50,807 bases of DNA from Nostoc sp. FACHB-110 (GTDB taxonomy: Bacteria; Cyanobacteriota; Cyanobacteriia; Cyanobacteriales; Nostocaceae): contig NZ_JACJRU010000052.1 of NCBI RefSeq assembly GCF_014697425.1, positions 1 to 50,807 of the forward strand, in the 5' to 3' direction. Positions 33,715 to 43,596 of the stretch are shown one piece after another. The notes below the pieces were generated by a model. The model did not search any database. It saw only the letters and a program-made list of their open reading frames with translations, and was not told the DNA's origin. Position numbers and translations under genes: made by a program. How positions within the stretch are numbered: position 1 is the first letter of the stretch; each line of letters starts with the position of its first letter.

Positions 33715-33897
33715 CAGCCCATACCTCCTAGCTTTGTTGTTGCAATAGAGATTACGTTAGCCACACAGCACTCCCACCTTCTGGAGACTCGCTTAATTGA
33801 CAATTAATTCACTTTTAAAATGGAAAATATTCTGGCGATTATTAGAGCTTCGCCAACAATTTCCTTATACTCTGCTATATATTTAGTATTTGTGATA

Positions 33898-33918
33898 AAT
33901 GTTAATAGAAAGTGACAA
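33898..33918 (-). promoter_or_regulatory. TGTCACTTTCT motif, copy 2
   Basis: On the minus strand TTGTCACTTTCTATTAACATT, about 185 bases upstream of the reductase gene and in its orientation. Compare 27563 and 43764. Confidence 0.4.
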
Positions 33919-33944
33919 ATTACTACGACATTACTAATTTTTGC

Positions 33945-34472
33945 TCATTTAGAATCGTCTGTACTGATGCCTCGAACTTCCTCTATTTCACCAACTTCAA
34001 AAATTAAGGTAAAATGTTGACCCATTTCTTTTCTTAAAAATCTTTCTAAAAGTGTCACTTGTGTTGGTGTTATAGGTTCTTTTGTACGTACACTCAAACG
34101 GACTTCTGGCGGATTAGTCAACCAATTTACATCACTATTGAGCAATACCATCCGTTGAAAGGTAACAGTTCTATTCACTAATGCTTGTCTCAAACTTACT
34201 GACAGTCTAGCTTGTCTAATTAATTGATAAAAGCTGATAGTTAAGGGAATAAAAAGTATTATTGTTAAAGCTAACGTCCATATAAGGGCTTTTTTAGCAC
34301 GTTTAAATGAAGCGCAACCTGTTACTAAAAACGTCAGCATACAAGAAAGAGTGATTCCTAATAAATTGGTCAGATAAAGTAAAGATGCACCAAAACTCAA
34401 TGACCAATTTAATTGCGATAAACCTAAACCAATTACACAAACTGGTGGCATGAGTGCAACTGCGATCGCTGA
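33945..34472 (-). pseudogene. DUF389 membrane protein, C-terminal fragment
   Basis: From 34472 the frame reads SAIAVALMPPVCVIGLGL, the conserved end of the DUF389 membrane domain, followed by further helices (TNLLGITLSCMLTFLVTGC, WTLALTIILFIPLTI) and a soluble tail (LLERFLRKEMGQHF). The first half of the protein is missing: the sequence switches at a GCGATCGC octamer (34462-34469) into the 3' end of the sugar dehydrogenase gene. A protein could start at ATG 34451 (168 aa), but it would lack most of the domain. A complete, different DUF389 gene lies at 47867. Confidence 0.75.
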
Positions 34473-35701
34473 CTACGTTGACTAGATGATTTTTTGTCAC
34501 CCACATAGGACACACGATAAATCACCCCGTTGGTATCGTCGGTGAATAATAGTGAACCGTCTGGTGCTGTAGCTAACCCTACTGGTCTGCCAAACTGTGC
34601 TTTTCCGTCTTGTCTTAAGAAGCCCGTAACAAAGTCTTCAAATCCTACAGGTTTGCCATTCTCGAAACGCAAACGCACAACTTTATACCCCACGGGTGGG
34701 TTACGGTTCCAAGAACCCCGCATCGTAACAAAAACATCGTTACGATACTGGGCGGGAAACTGGGAAGCAGTATAAAAAACAAAATCCAAGGGCGCGCTAT
34801 GGGCTGTATAAGTAAGTAAGGGAGGTTCGGTTTTTTTACAGTATTCTTCCTTACTCATGCCGTCTGGGTTGCCTTGGAGGTAGACATCAGGACGGCGATC
34901 GCCCCAACAAAATGGCCAGCCATAATCTGCATCTTTTTTAATCAAGTTCAATTCTTCTGGTGGTTGATCGTTACCTCGCCAGTCTGAACCGTGATCCATT
35001 CCCCAAAGTTCTTTCGTTTGAGGATGCCAAGCAAAACCGATAGTATTTCGCAATCCCTTGGCGTAGATAGTCCGTTTTTTACCATTGGGTTGGACTTGCA
35101 ATAGGGTAGCGTGTTCATCATTTGGCTCGTCACAAGCGTTACACGTGCTACCTACAGAAAGATAAAGCAATCCATCAGGGCCAAAGCCAATAGTCCGATT
35201 AGGGTGTTGTCCGGCATCAGGTATATCACTGATTAAGGTCTGGATTTTACCCTCTTTACCATTGGATAGTAAGTCAGTAGCATATAAATGTGTATCAGTA
35301 ACAAAATACAGACGATTTCTATTGATAGTAATGCCGTTAACGAATTTTAGTCCTGATGCAACGGTACGTCTTTGGTTAGCGCGTCCATCTTTGTTGGTGT
35401 CTGTTAAAGCTATCACATCACCTTGTTCACGCCGAGTCACATAGATTGTACCGTTGGGTGCAACTGCTAAGTTACGAGGATTACCTAAATCTTGAGCAAA
35501 TATGTTGATTTCAAAGCCAGGAGGTAGGCGCAACTCTTTCATTAGAGATTCATTGAACTTCAACCTTTCGGGAGTCGCTAAGTAACCTTCTACGCGTTCG
35601 ATTCTTTGCTGTTGGGGTTGTTGAGAACTTGCAGGAACAGCAAGTCCCAATGCTAAAGCACATCCCATTAAGAGATATTTTGGTTTTGTGATGAATTTCA
35701 T
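34433..35701 (-). CDS. Sorbosone dehydrogenase-like PQQ propeller protein, exported
   Basis: A 422-aa protein with a Sec signal peptide (residues 1-26, MKFITKPKYLLMGCALALG...). The propeller has LPPGFEINIFAQDLGNPRNLAV, GFGPDGLLYLSVGSTCNACDE, GLRNTIGFAWHP, ELWGMDHGSDWRG and FGRPVGLATAPDGSLLFTDD, all matching L-sorbosone dehydrogenase-type proteins. The last ten residues or so (SQLHSCHQFV) are encoded by DUF389 DNA read in another frame, so the natural C-terminus was replaced at the deletion point. The catalytic part seems complete. The other GSDH-type gene at 29920 is a different subfamily. Confidence 0.85.
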   Translation of the reverse strand: MKFITKPKYLLMGCALALGLAVPASSQQPQQQRIERVEGYLATPERLKFNESLMKELRLPPGFEINIFAQDLGNPRNLAVAPNGTIYVTRREQGDVIALTDTNKDGRANQRRTVASGLKFVNGITINRNRLYFVTDTHLYATDLLSNGKEGKIQTLISDIPDAGQHPNRTIGFGPDGLLYLSVGSTCNACDEPNDEHATLLQVQPNGKKRTIYAKGLRNTIGFAWHPQTKELWGMDHGSDWRGNDQPPEELNLIKKDADYGWPFCWGDRRPDVYLQGNPDGMSKEEYCKKTEPPLLTYTAHSAPLDFVFYTASQFPAQYRNDVFVTMRGSWNRNPPVGYKVVRLRFENGKPVGFEDFVTGFLRQDGKAQFGRPVGLATAPDGSLLFTDDTNGVIYRVSYVGDKKSSSQRSQRSQLHSCHQFV

Positions 35702-35930
35702 TAGTAAAGCCTGACAGTATTGGATGGCACTCAGGATTGCTCTTTTTAACTGAAGATTGAGGAGCTTACACGAGTAAAATTACACCTTTACTTAGGCAGT
35801 CACATCTAACTAATGAAATACAATCATTAATTTGTATCTGACTTCAGAAATATATCTATTGGCAGAGTCAACTAATAGATGAAACTGAGAGAATCTAGGC
35901 GCAATATCTAAATATTATTATCTTATTTGA

Positions 35931-37478
35931 GTGCTACGCAGTTTTTTAGCCATTAAACCTTTAATTTTATTGACTGCCTTAGCGGTATTTTTGCCTGTGC
36001 CAGTATTTGCAGCGACAGAAGAAGCAATAACGGCGGAAATTACTTCAGTGTCTCGGTTATCCGACGTAGAACCAACAGATTGGGAAATAATAGCGTTGCG
36101 ATCGCTAATTGAGCGTTATGGTTGCATTACAGGATACTCTGATAATACTTATCAAGGCAATGTCTCTCTAACTCGTAATGAATTTGCCGCCGCATTAAAT
36201 ACTTGCATCAACGCCCTTAACCAACAACTAGAAAATCAATTTCAACTAACACAAGCAGAAATCGCCACTATTCAACGTCTGCAAACAGAGTTTACAACAG
36301 AATTAACTATAGTCCAAAGTCGTCTAACTGCGTTGGAGGAAAATACAAAAAATTTACAGTCTCAACAATTTTCCCCCACAATGAAATTAGGTGGTTCCTT
36401 TGTTGCTGTTGTTAGTGGACTCACCGGAGACAGGGCTGATGGTAATCCCGATACGGAAATCGATTCAAATATTGCCTTTAATTATCGCACTCGTTTAAAT
36501 TTAACTACTAGCTTTTCCGGCAGAGATAGATTGCTAATCCGGCTGCAATCTTCTAATAGAGTACCTAATTTTAACGGTGCTTCGGCAACAGATATGACAC
36601 GCCTTTCTTTTGAAGTTGGCAACACTAACGATAATTTGACTGTAAATTTGTTGGAATATCGTTTTCCTGTAGGAGAAAAACTCAACTTCTACTTATTTGC
36701 TAATGCGACATCTCACCATTACTACACCAATGTTTTAAATCCTTATTTTGCTAGTTTTGGTGGTGCGAAAGGTTCTCCTTCTCGCTTTTTAGAACGTAAT
36801 CCTATCTATCGCATTGGATTTATTAGTCCGGCTGGTGTCGTTGCTAGTTATAGATTTAACCCAGATACGCGTTTAGATGTCGGATATTTAGCTGAAAATA
36901 GCAACAATACTGATGCAGGATTGTTTGGCGGAACCTACAGTGCTTTAGCACAGTTTACTTTTAAACCTACACAAAATTTAGACTTAAGTTTTACCTATCT
37001 GCATCATTATTCTCCTGATGGAAATCTATTACATCGCACAGGTAGTAATTTTGCTAATCTTCCCTTTGGGATAGGCGTACCATTAACATCAAATTCTTAT
37101 GGTGTACAAGCTTTATGGAGAGTTACACCCAAAGTAGCGGTGAGTAGTTGGTTAGGATATATGACAGCTAACCGAGTTGATTGTGTGAGTGGTAATGCAG
37201 ATATTATTAACTATGCTGTTAATTTAGCTTTTCCTGATTTATTTACTAAAAATGCTGTAGGCGGATTAGGTTTAGGAATGCCACCTAAAACTATTAATAA
37301 CACAATTGCTTCTCGTCAAGATACAGGTACAGGTTTACATTTAGAAGCATTTTATCAATATCATTTAACAGAAAATATTACTCTAATTCTGGGAGTTATT
37401 TATTTAACTAATCCTAATCATAATCATCTGAATAAAGATATTTTTGTCGGGACATTTAGAACAGTATTTAACTTTTAG
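35931..37478 (+). CDS. SLH-domain carbohydrate/iron porin (OprB type)
   Basis: A 515-aa outer-membrane protein. It has a signal peptide (1-27, ending PVFA), one SLH domain (about 43-93; VEPTDWEIIALRSLIERYG, GYSDNTYQGNVSLTRNEFA), a coiled coil (about 95-145, QAEIATIQRLQ, LTALEENTKNL), and an OprB-like 16-strand barrel that starts at FSPTMKLGGSFVAVV and ends in TVFNF with a terminal Phe. The SLH part attaches the barrel to the cell wall. Such porins are the major small-solute channels of cyanobacteria, some linked to iron uptake. GTG start at 35931; no strong ribosome site. Confidence 0.9.
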   Translation: MLRSFLAIKPLILLTALAVFLPVPVFAATEEAITAEITSVSRLSDVEPTDWEIIALRSLIERYGCITGYSDNTYQGNVSLTRNEFAAALNTCINALNQQLENQFQLTQAEIATIQRLQTEFTTELTIVQSRLTALEENTKNLQSQQFSPTMKLGGSFVAVVSGLTGDRADGNPDTEIDSNIAFNYRTRLNLTTSFSGRDRLLIRLQSSNRVPNFNGASATDMTRLSFEVGNTNDNLTVNLLEYRFPVGEKLNFYLFANATSHHYYTNVLNPYFASFGGAKGSPSRFLERNPIYRIGFISPAGVVASYRFNPDTRLDVGYLAENSNNTDAGLFGGTYSALAQFTFKPTQNLDLSFTYLHHYSPDGNLLHRTGSNFANLPFGIGVPLTSNSYGVQALWRVTPKVAVSSWLGYMTANRVDCVSGNADIINYAVNLAFPDLFTKNAVGGLGLGMPPKTINNTIASRQDTGTGLHLEAFYQYHLTENITLILGVIYLTNPNHNHLNKDIFVGTFRTVFNF

Positions 37479-37517
37479 GAATATCAGACTTTTGTTGCTA
37501 TTCAATCAAACTTTTTA

Positions 37518-37606
37518 TTACAGCATTTTTGACATAGATGAGGTAAATTTTCTAGTCGCTCTCCCCCCTTGAAAGGTGTACTGCACCAAACTGAAAAAGG
37601 CTGTAA
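37518..37606. repeat. GATGAGGTA dispersed repeat, copy 4
   Basis: TTACAGCATTTTTGACAT, AGATGAGGTAAATTTTCTAG, CTTGAAAGGTGTACTGCACC and ACTGAAAAAGGCTGTAA in order, 89 bases, between the porin and mscS genes. Confidence 0.7.
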
Positions 37607-37722
37607 TAATCATTAAAAACCAAATTTTTCCTACTTTGGATATAAATATTGGCAAAACTATCGGTAGATGTGAAAACTTTAAATTTATGTAATATTCATA
37701 AGTTATTATTCAATATAGTGTT

Positions 37723-39396
37723 ATGAATAGCTTTCATCGCTTTCAGAAAGCAATTGTCATCTTAGTAGCTGTTTTAATTATGAGTGTAGGATGGCTTGTA
37801 AATACTGAAATGTTGGTGCAATCTCAATCTAGACCAACTGCTGATATTACCGTAGATGGTCGCCATTTATTTGAGTTATCACAAGCAGGACAATTTAGTG
37901 CAGAAAGTCGTGCTGCTGATGCTAATTTAATTTTAAAACAAGCAGTTCGTTCGCCAGAAAATTTCAAAGTAGAGATTGTAGAAACTAATCAATTACCTGT
38001 AATTCTGGTAAACAATCGTCACTTATTAACGGTGACGCAAGAAGATACTTTTACTGGGAGAACAAAACAAGAACAAGCACAAATTTGGGCGCAACGCATT
38101 AGAGAAGCTGTAGAACAAGGACAAGCAGAACGCAGTTTAAGCTATTTTTGGCGGTCAATATTACTGGTAGGTTTATCTATATTAAGCGCGATCGCTCTGC
38201 ATTTGCTTTTGGGTTGGGTGTGGCGTTATTGGCTACGGCGGCTAGTTCCAACCCAAGCGCATCATCCCGAAACAGGAGCGCAACCCCAAGGAATTGAGCT
38301 ATTTTTAAAATTGACGTTGTTTGTAGTGCAATCGCTTTTATGGATAGGAACAGCTATCTATATTACTGACTTATTCCCCTTAACAAGAGAATGGAGTAGA
38401 GAGATTGTTAATATTCTCTGGATGAGCTTAATTTCACCTGTAATTACAATTGGTGGAAGCTCTTATTCTGTTATCAGTATAATTATTTTAATCAGCTTAT
38501 TTTTTGGGGTATTAGCTATTGCTGGGACTTTAACAAATTTGCTGCGATCGCGTGTATTACGGATGACAAATGTTAGTCGTGGTGTACAAGAATCAATCGC
38601 TATTGCTATTAATTACAGTCTGATTTTTATCGGAATAGTTATATTACTACAAATTTGGGGTTTAGACATCAGTTCCTTAGCAATAGTAGCCAGCGTCTTT
38701 GGTGTAGCGATCGGCTTTGGCTTACAGGGAGTGGCTAAAGAATTAGTTAGCGGTTTTGTCATTACATTTGAACGTTCTATTGAAATTGGCGACTTTGTAG
38801 AGATTGGCGAATTTAAAGGAACAGTCGAGCGTTTGAATGCACGTAGCACTCATCTCCACACGTTGGATGACACAGTAGTAATTGTGCCAAACTCTCGTTT
38901 ATTGGATACAGAAGTAGTAAATTGGAATCATCGTGGTTCAACATCTCGTATAGTATTACCCTTGCGGGTTGCTTATGGCGCGAGTATTAATACTATACGC
39001 TCTGCATTACTAGAAGTCGCAAATGCAAATCATGATATATTAAAAAAACCACATCCTACTGTTTGGTTTCAAGGATATGGAGAAGATTTCTTAAATTTTC
39101 AGCTATTAGTTTGGATTTCTAAACCCCGCCAACAATTTCAAATTAAGAGCGATTTATATTTTCAGATTGATGAGATTTTTAGACAAAAAAACATTAATGT
39201 TCCTTTACCCCAACGTTCTCTACATTTGCGTACTGGTAGCTTACCATTAGAACTTTCTCCAGATTTAGAGAATTCTTTATCACAGCTTTTAGACAGTTTA
39301 ACTACTTTGTCAAAAAGCCAGTTACCCAAAGATACTACCAAGGGTGTTAATAATTCATATTTAAAAAACCAGAGTAAAAAAATGGGTGCAGATTAA
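37723..39396 (+). CDS. Large MscS-family mechanosensitive channel
   Basis: A 557-aa protein with a signal or first helix (about 9-28), a periplasmic domain of about 110 residues (TADITVDGRHLFEL...), and five to six transmembrane helices. The MscS core follows: AIVASVFGVAIGFGLQGVAKELVSGF (pore helix TM3, quoted in part), SIEIGDFVEIGEFKGTVERL, DDTVVIVPNSRLLDTEVVN and a C-terminal alpha/beta domain. The last 60 residues are polar and unlike the family. It should open on membrane tension to release solutes under hypo-osmotic shock. It is larger than the MscS at 46000. Confidence 0.88.
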   Translation: MNSFHRFQKAIVILVAVLIMSVGWLVNTEMLVQSQSRPTADITVDGRHLFELSQAGQFSAESRAADANLILKQAVRSPENFKVEIVETNQLPVILVNNRHLLTVTQEDTFTGRTKQEQAQIWAQRIREAVEQGQAERSLSYFWRSILLVGLSILSAIALHLLLGWVWRYWLRRLVPTQAHHPETGAQPQGIELFLKLTLFVVQSLLWIGTAIYITDLFPLTREWSREIVNILWMSLISPVITIGGSSYSVISIIILISLFFGVLAIAGTLTNLLRSRVLRMTNVSRGVQESIAIAINYSLIFIGIVILLQIWGLDISSLAIVASVFGVAIGFGLQGVAKELVSGFVITFERSIEIGDFVEIGEFKGTVERLNARSTHLHTLDDTVVIVPNSRLLDTEVVNWNHRGSTSRIVLPLRVAYGASINTIRSALLEVANANHDILKKPHPTVWFQGYGEDFLNFQLLVWISKPRQQFQIKSDLYFQIDEIFRQKNINVPLPQRSLHLRTGSLPLELSPDLENSLSQLLDSLTTLSKSQLPKDTTKGVNNSYLKNQSKKMGAD

Positions 39397-39660
39397 TATT
39401 TAATCTGGCGTTGCTAAACAGCAATAACGTCAGAGTTAAAACAATAAAACTCAAAAATTTGCCTTTAGCTAAGGTTTTATTTAAACGTTCTATAATTATG
39501 AAATAGCGAGTTGATAAATACTTTCAACTTCAAGCTATACAAAGTTATAAAATTATTGGTTAATTCAAGGTTAAATTAATTGGTTTATTTATCTAAACTA
39601 GAAATATCTAACTTTTTATATAAATACAATAGCAGATAGTTTTACTATCATCATACCTAA

Positions 39661-39798
39661 TACCAATTTAATGTGAAGTTGCACATATCTAGATCCCCCT
39701 AAATCCCCCTTAAAAAGGGGGACTTTGATTCTTTTCCCCCCTTTTTTAAGGGGGGCTAGGGGGGATCGAATTCTATGCAGCTTCATAAAGAATTGGTA
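39661..39798. mobile_element. MITE-like imperfect palindrome with TACCAATT ends
   Basis: TACCAATT...AATTGGTA termini continue inward as imperfect inverted arms of about 45 bases (GTGAAGTTGCA / TGCAGCTTCAT). The centre holds two Nostoc-type hairpins, CCCCCTTAAAAAGGGGG and CCCCCCTTTTTTAAGGGGGG. TAA stands on both sides and could be a target duplication. No coding content. Nothing else is seen between 39397 and 39889. Confidence 0.55.
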
Positions 39799-39889
39799 TA
39801 AGAGTTATTATTCCTTTAGATGGTGCGTATATTTTTCGTTTCCCAAAAGCTGAAGTTCTCACTTTAGTCCCCTTGGAACACCTGCTATC

Positions 39890-42601
39890 TTAATCAAGAG
39901 GGTCAAAGCGGTTGACTAATGAGGCTACTAAAATCATTGGTAAACCAACAAGCAAGCAAATTAACCATTGATTTAAAGCCAGTGGTGCAGTTGAAAATAA
40001 ACTATTCATCACGTTCCACTGACTGAAAATTATCTGTAAAACTATCGTTGTAGCAATGCCTATTGCAATAGCTGAAGCATCGCTGAATTTTTGACGAGTT
40101 CCTCGCAGTTGATTAATTAAAGCTGTGCCTAATTGACTAATACTTAAAAGATAAAACAGTCTACCAGATACTAAAGCTTGAATTGCCATTGTTCTGGCTA
40201 AATCTATATTGCCTGTGGTCTGTCTAATCCATTCAAATACACCAAAAATTAATATCCAGTTAAAAATAGAAATTGCCACAATTCGCTTGACTAGACTCTT
40301 AGAAAGTAGAGGTTCGCGGGGGCTACGCGGTAGCTGTTGCATTACCCGTGGAGATTTTGGCTCAAAGGCTAAAGGTACAGTCATAGCAATGGAGTTAACC
40401 ATATTCAGCCATAAAACTTGTAAGGATAAAATTGGTAATTCTCTGGCAAACACTACACTAATTAAAATTGTCATCGACTCGCCACCATTAACAGGTAGGA
40501 TAAAGGCGATCGCTTTTAATAAATTGCGATAAACAGTCCGTCCTTCTTCAACGGCGGCTTCTATAGAGGCAAAGTTATCATCGGTCAAAATCATATCGGC
40601 GGCTTCTTTAGCAACCTCTGTACCTGCACCTCCCATCGCAATACCAATATCAGCTTGTCTTAATGCTGGTGCATCGTTCACACCATCACCTGTCATGGCT
40701 ACTATTTCACCTTTAGATTGCAAGGCTTCTACGATGCGGAGTTTCTGTTCTGGTGCAACACGAGCAAACACCGCCCCATTTTCTATGGCTGTAGCTAGTT
40801 CTGATTGCTCCATTTGAGCTAGTTGAGTGCCTGTAAATGCCAGCACTTCACCATTTTTATTAAAGCCCATACGCTCGGCGATCGCTCTTGCTGTCACAGC
40901 ATGGTCGCCTGTAATCATTTTGACTTGAATTCCTGCATTTTGACAGGCTTCTACTGCCTTAATTGCTTCGGCTCTGGGAGGATCAATCATTCCTTGTAAT
41001 CCCAGAAAAATTAAGCCTGTTTCGATATCTGCATGGTCAAGAGATTTTTGAGTATTGGGTACAATTTTTTTCGCAAAAGCTAGCACCCGTAAACCAAATT
41101 GTGCCATCACATCAACTTCTTGATGTATGGTTTTGGCATCAATAGCAGCTAAATTTCTCTTAGCATCTAACATCTGATGACAACGTTGAAGAATTGCTTC
41201 GACAGAACCCTTAACGTAAATCGTTCCACCTCTATGCAAAGTTGCCATGTATTGGAACTCAGACTCAAACGGGATAACATCTAACCTAGTCATCTGCGCT
41301 TCTAAGACATGGCGATGCAGTCCAACTTTATCGGCAGCAGTTATCAATGCTCCTTCTGTCGGATCTCCCACAACCTGCCATTGTCCATCTTTGTGTTCTA
41401 GACGCGAATCATTACATAACAATCCGGCTTGCAGACATTCTGCTAAAACAGGGAAATTCTGCCAGTCTATTGGCTGTTCTTCTAATAAGATTTCTCCTTC
41501 GGGAGCGTAACCTGTACCTGTGACTGTATATTGTTCTCCACCTGTATAAATGGCTTGTACAGTCATCTGGTTTTCGGTTAGCGTTCCAGTTTTATCAGCG
41601 CAAATAACTGTAGCACCGCCCAAAGTTTCCACGGCTGGTAATTTGCGAACGATCGCATGACGGCGTGCCATACGAGAAACCCCAATGGCTAATGTTACAG
41701 TTACTACTGCTGGCAATCCTTCAGGAATCGCACTCACAGCAAAAGCCACCGCCGCTTCAAACATTCCCGCCCAAGAATTGCCATAAGCCAGCCCAACAGC
41801 AAACGTCAGTGCAGCTATACCCAAAATAATGTATAGCAAGGTGCGGCTGAATTTATCAAATTTGCGAGTTAAGGGAGTTTTCAGGCTCGTTCCTTGTTCA
41901 ATCAGTTGGGAAATCCGCCCGGTTTCTGTCGCTTCGCCAATGGCTACGACAATCCCTTTACCAGTGCCAAATGTGACAAAGCTGCCAGCATAAGCCATGT
42001 TAGCGCGTTCTGCTAAAGCTGCATCTGCATCAATGGTTTGGGTATTTTTTTCAATCGCAACTGACTCACCCGTAAGTGCTGATTCATTAACTTGGAGATT
42101 ACGAGATTGTATCAGACGTAAATCGGCTGGAACTTTATCGCCAGAAACCAGTAAGACTACATCCCCCGGTACTAACTCTGTAGAAGGAACTTGTACCTTT
42201 TGACCGTTGCGGAGGATAGTTGCATTGGTTTTGACTGAAGAGGCTAAAGCTGCGATCGCACTTTCGGCTTTTGATTCTTGAATAAAGCCGATAATGGCAT
42301 TAATCAAGGTTACACCCCAAATCACCCAAGCATTTACCCATTGTCCAATTAAAGCTTTAATGGCACCCGCAATCAGCAGAATATACAGTAAAGGTTGGTT
42401 AAACTGCAATAAAAATCTTAATATGGGATTTGTGCCAGATTTACCCTTAAGTTCGTTAGCACCGTAACGTTCTCTTCGTTTTGCTACCTCATCTGAGGTT
42501 AAACCTGTCTCTATATTTGTGTTTAAATTCTGCGCTACCCTCGATGCAGCTAGATTATGCCATTGCTGTTGCTGGATGATTTCTTCAGATGTTACTGCCA
42601 T
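39890..42601 (-). CDS. P-type (P2, Ca2+-ATPase-like) cation pump
   Basis: A 903-aa pump with all core motifs: ALTGESVAIEK (actuator), PEGLPAVVTVTLA in helix M4, phosphorylation site ICADKTGTLTENQMT, KGSVEAIL in the nucleotide domain, and MTGDGVNDAPALRQADIG. The C-terminal helices contain VNGGESMTILISVV and LQVLWLNMVNSIAMTVPLAFEPKSP (quoted in part), so M6 reads NMVNS instead of the NLVTDG of SERCA; ion choice between Ca2+ and Na+/other cations is therefore open. The gene starts 43 bases after the rhodopsin stop on the same strand, suggesting one transcript and light-linked ion control. Confidence 0.9.
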   Translation of the reverse strand: MAVTSEEIIQQQQWHNLAASRVAQNLNTNIETGLTSDEVAKRRERYGANELKGKSGTNPILRFLLQFNQPLLYILLIAGAIKALIGQWVNAWVIWGVTLINAIIGFIQESKAESAIAALASSVKTNATILRNGQKVQVPSTELVPGDVVLLVSGDKVPADLRLIQSRNLQVNESALTGESVAIEKNTQTIDADAALAERANMAYAGSFVTFGTGKGIVVAIGEATETGRISQLIEQGTSLKTPLTRKFDKFSRTLLYIILGIAALTFAVGLAYGNSWAGMFEAAVAFAVSAIPEGLPAVVTVTLAIGVSRMARRHAIVRKLPAVETLGGATVICADKTGTLTENQMTVQAIYTGGEQYTVTGTGYAPEGEILLEEQPIDWQNFPVLAECLQAGLLCNDSRLEHKDGQWQVVGDPTEGALITAADKVGLHRHVLEAQMTRLDVIPFESEFQYMATLHRGGTIYVKGSVEAILQRCHQMLDAKRNLAAIDAKTIHQEVDVMAQFGLRVLAFAKKIVPNTQKSLDHADIETGLIFLGLQGMIDPPRAEAIKAVEACQNAGIQVKMITGDHAVTARAIAERMGFNKNGEVLAFTGTQLAQMEQSELATAIENGAVFARVAPEQKLRIVEALQSKGEIVAMTGDGVNDAPALRQADIGIAMGGAGTEVAKEAADMILTDDNFASIEAAVEEGRTVYRNLLKAIAFILPVNGGESMTILISVVFARELPILSLQVLWLNMVNSIAMTVPLAFEPKSPRVMQQLPRSPREPLLSKSLVKRIVAISIFNWILIFGVFEWIRQTTGNIDLARTMAIQALVSGRLFYLLSISQLGTALINQLRGTRQKFSDASAIAIGIATTIVLQIIFSQWNVMNSLFSTAPLALNQWLICLLVGLPMILVASLVNRFDPLD

Positions 42602-42644
42602 TTTCTTCGCTTCCAGATTAACTATAGATAGAGCAAATTAAATT

Positions 42645-43430
42645 TCACACTCTTCTACGGGATGATTGGCGTTGTGTCCTACCAAAAGCGGTAATATTAT
42701 CTACAAATTTAAAAGTATTTTCCACGAAGCGATCGCCTGTAGTTGGACGAGAATCTTGGAGATTGCGTAAGCCATGTAAATCTAAAAAGCTAAATCCTAC
42801 TTTAGAGAAAAAGGGAATTAAGCAAAACAAAAAAGTCTCTATTGTTTGGTTAATCCAACCAAAACCACTAGGGCCAATAATCCAAACAATTGGGTAACAA
42901 ATCCAAAGCACTGTAAAATAAGTTACTAACTTATTGTATAAGTTTGATAATTCTGCTGTTTGAGTTTTGGACTTAGCGCGTAAAGGATTCCAAATACCCC
43001 AAAGCACAATCAAAAAGGCAACAACCCCGCAAATATCCCACAAATATCTTATCCAATCTTGTTCAGATAAATCTGCAATCAATCCACTCGTAATCACAAC
43101 TACTTGAGTACTCATCAAAAAACCGATGAGTGTCCAATCTTTTTTAGTAAACTGCATTGCTGTCCAAGACAGAGATAGGAGTAATAAAGGTGTAGTAACA
43201 ATCCAATCAATGTAACGAGCATAGTGGGCAATTTGACCAGATGCTTCAACTTTTCCTTGGTCTAAAGCCATTGCCATATAAGCGAGTCCTGACCAGATAG
43301 GAATGAATATTGCCACTAGATATTCATGTTGTGGAACACCACGCCCATTACGACTGAGCGACCAAAAATGTAATGCACCAATCGCCATCCCAGCAACATA
43401 AATCCAGTGAATAATACTTTGCAAATCCAT
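42645..43430 (-). CDS. asr: Anabaena sensory rhodopsin-type photoreceptor
   Basis: A 261-aa seven-helix retinal protein, the same length as Anabaena PCC 7120 sensory rhodopsin. Retinal Lys210 lies in PFFSKVGFSF, the counter-ion Asp75 in ARYIDWIVTT, and the ASR-specific Pro206 and Ser86 are kept, as is Asp217. The cytoplasmic tail ends in QRQSSRRRV, as in ASR. Position 132 is Asp (LWDICG) where I remember Tyr in PCC 7120. Expected to be photochromic and to signal, not to pump. In PCC 7120 the soluble transducer gene follows; here the next gene is a P-type ATPase and no transducer-like gene is seen in the window. Confidence 0.95.
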   Translation of the reverse strand: MDLQSIIHWIYVAGMAIGALHFWSLSRNGRGVPQHEYLVAIFIPIWSGLAYMAMALDQGKVEASGQIAHYARYIDWIVTTPLLLLSLSWTAMQFTKKDWTLIGFLMSTQVVVITSGLIADLSEQDWIRYLWDICGVVAFLIVLWGIWNPLRAKSKTQTAELSNLYNKLVTYFTVLWICYPIVWIIGPSGFGWINQTIETFLFCLIPFFSKVGFSFLDLHGLRNLQDSRPTTGDRFVENTFKFVDNITAFGRTQRQSSRRRV

Positions 43431-43596
43431 AAATTTATCTCACAAAGGTAGTTCAATGTAATAAAATTGAAAATTGATGAAATCTAATTAACTTAGTAAA
43501 AGTTGTTATTTATTGCTACCTGGACAATTGCAACAAATTAAGCTTTTCGTCACACTGGCTTATTGCCGTTAGTTCACTGTTTTAATAACTAGCAGA

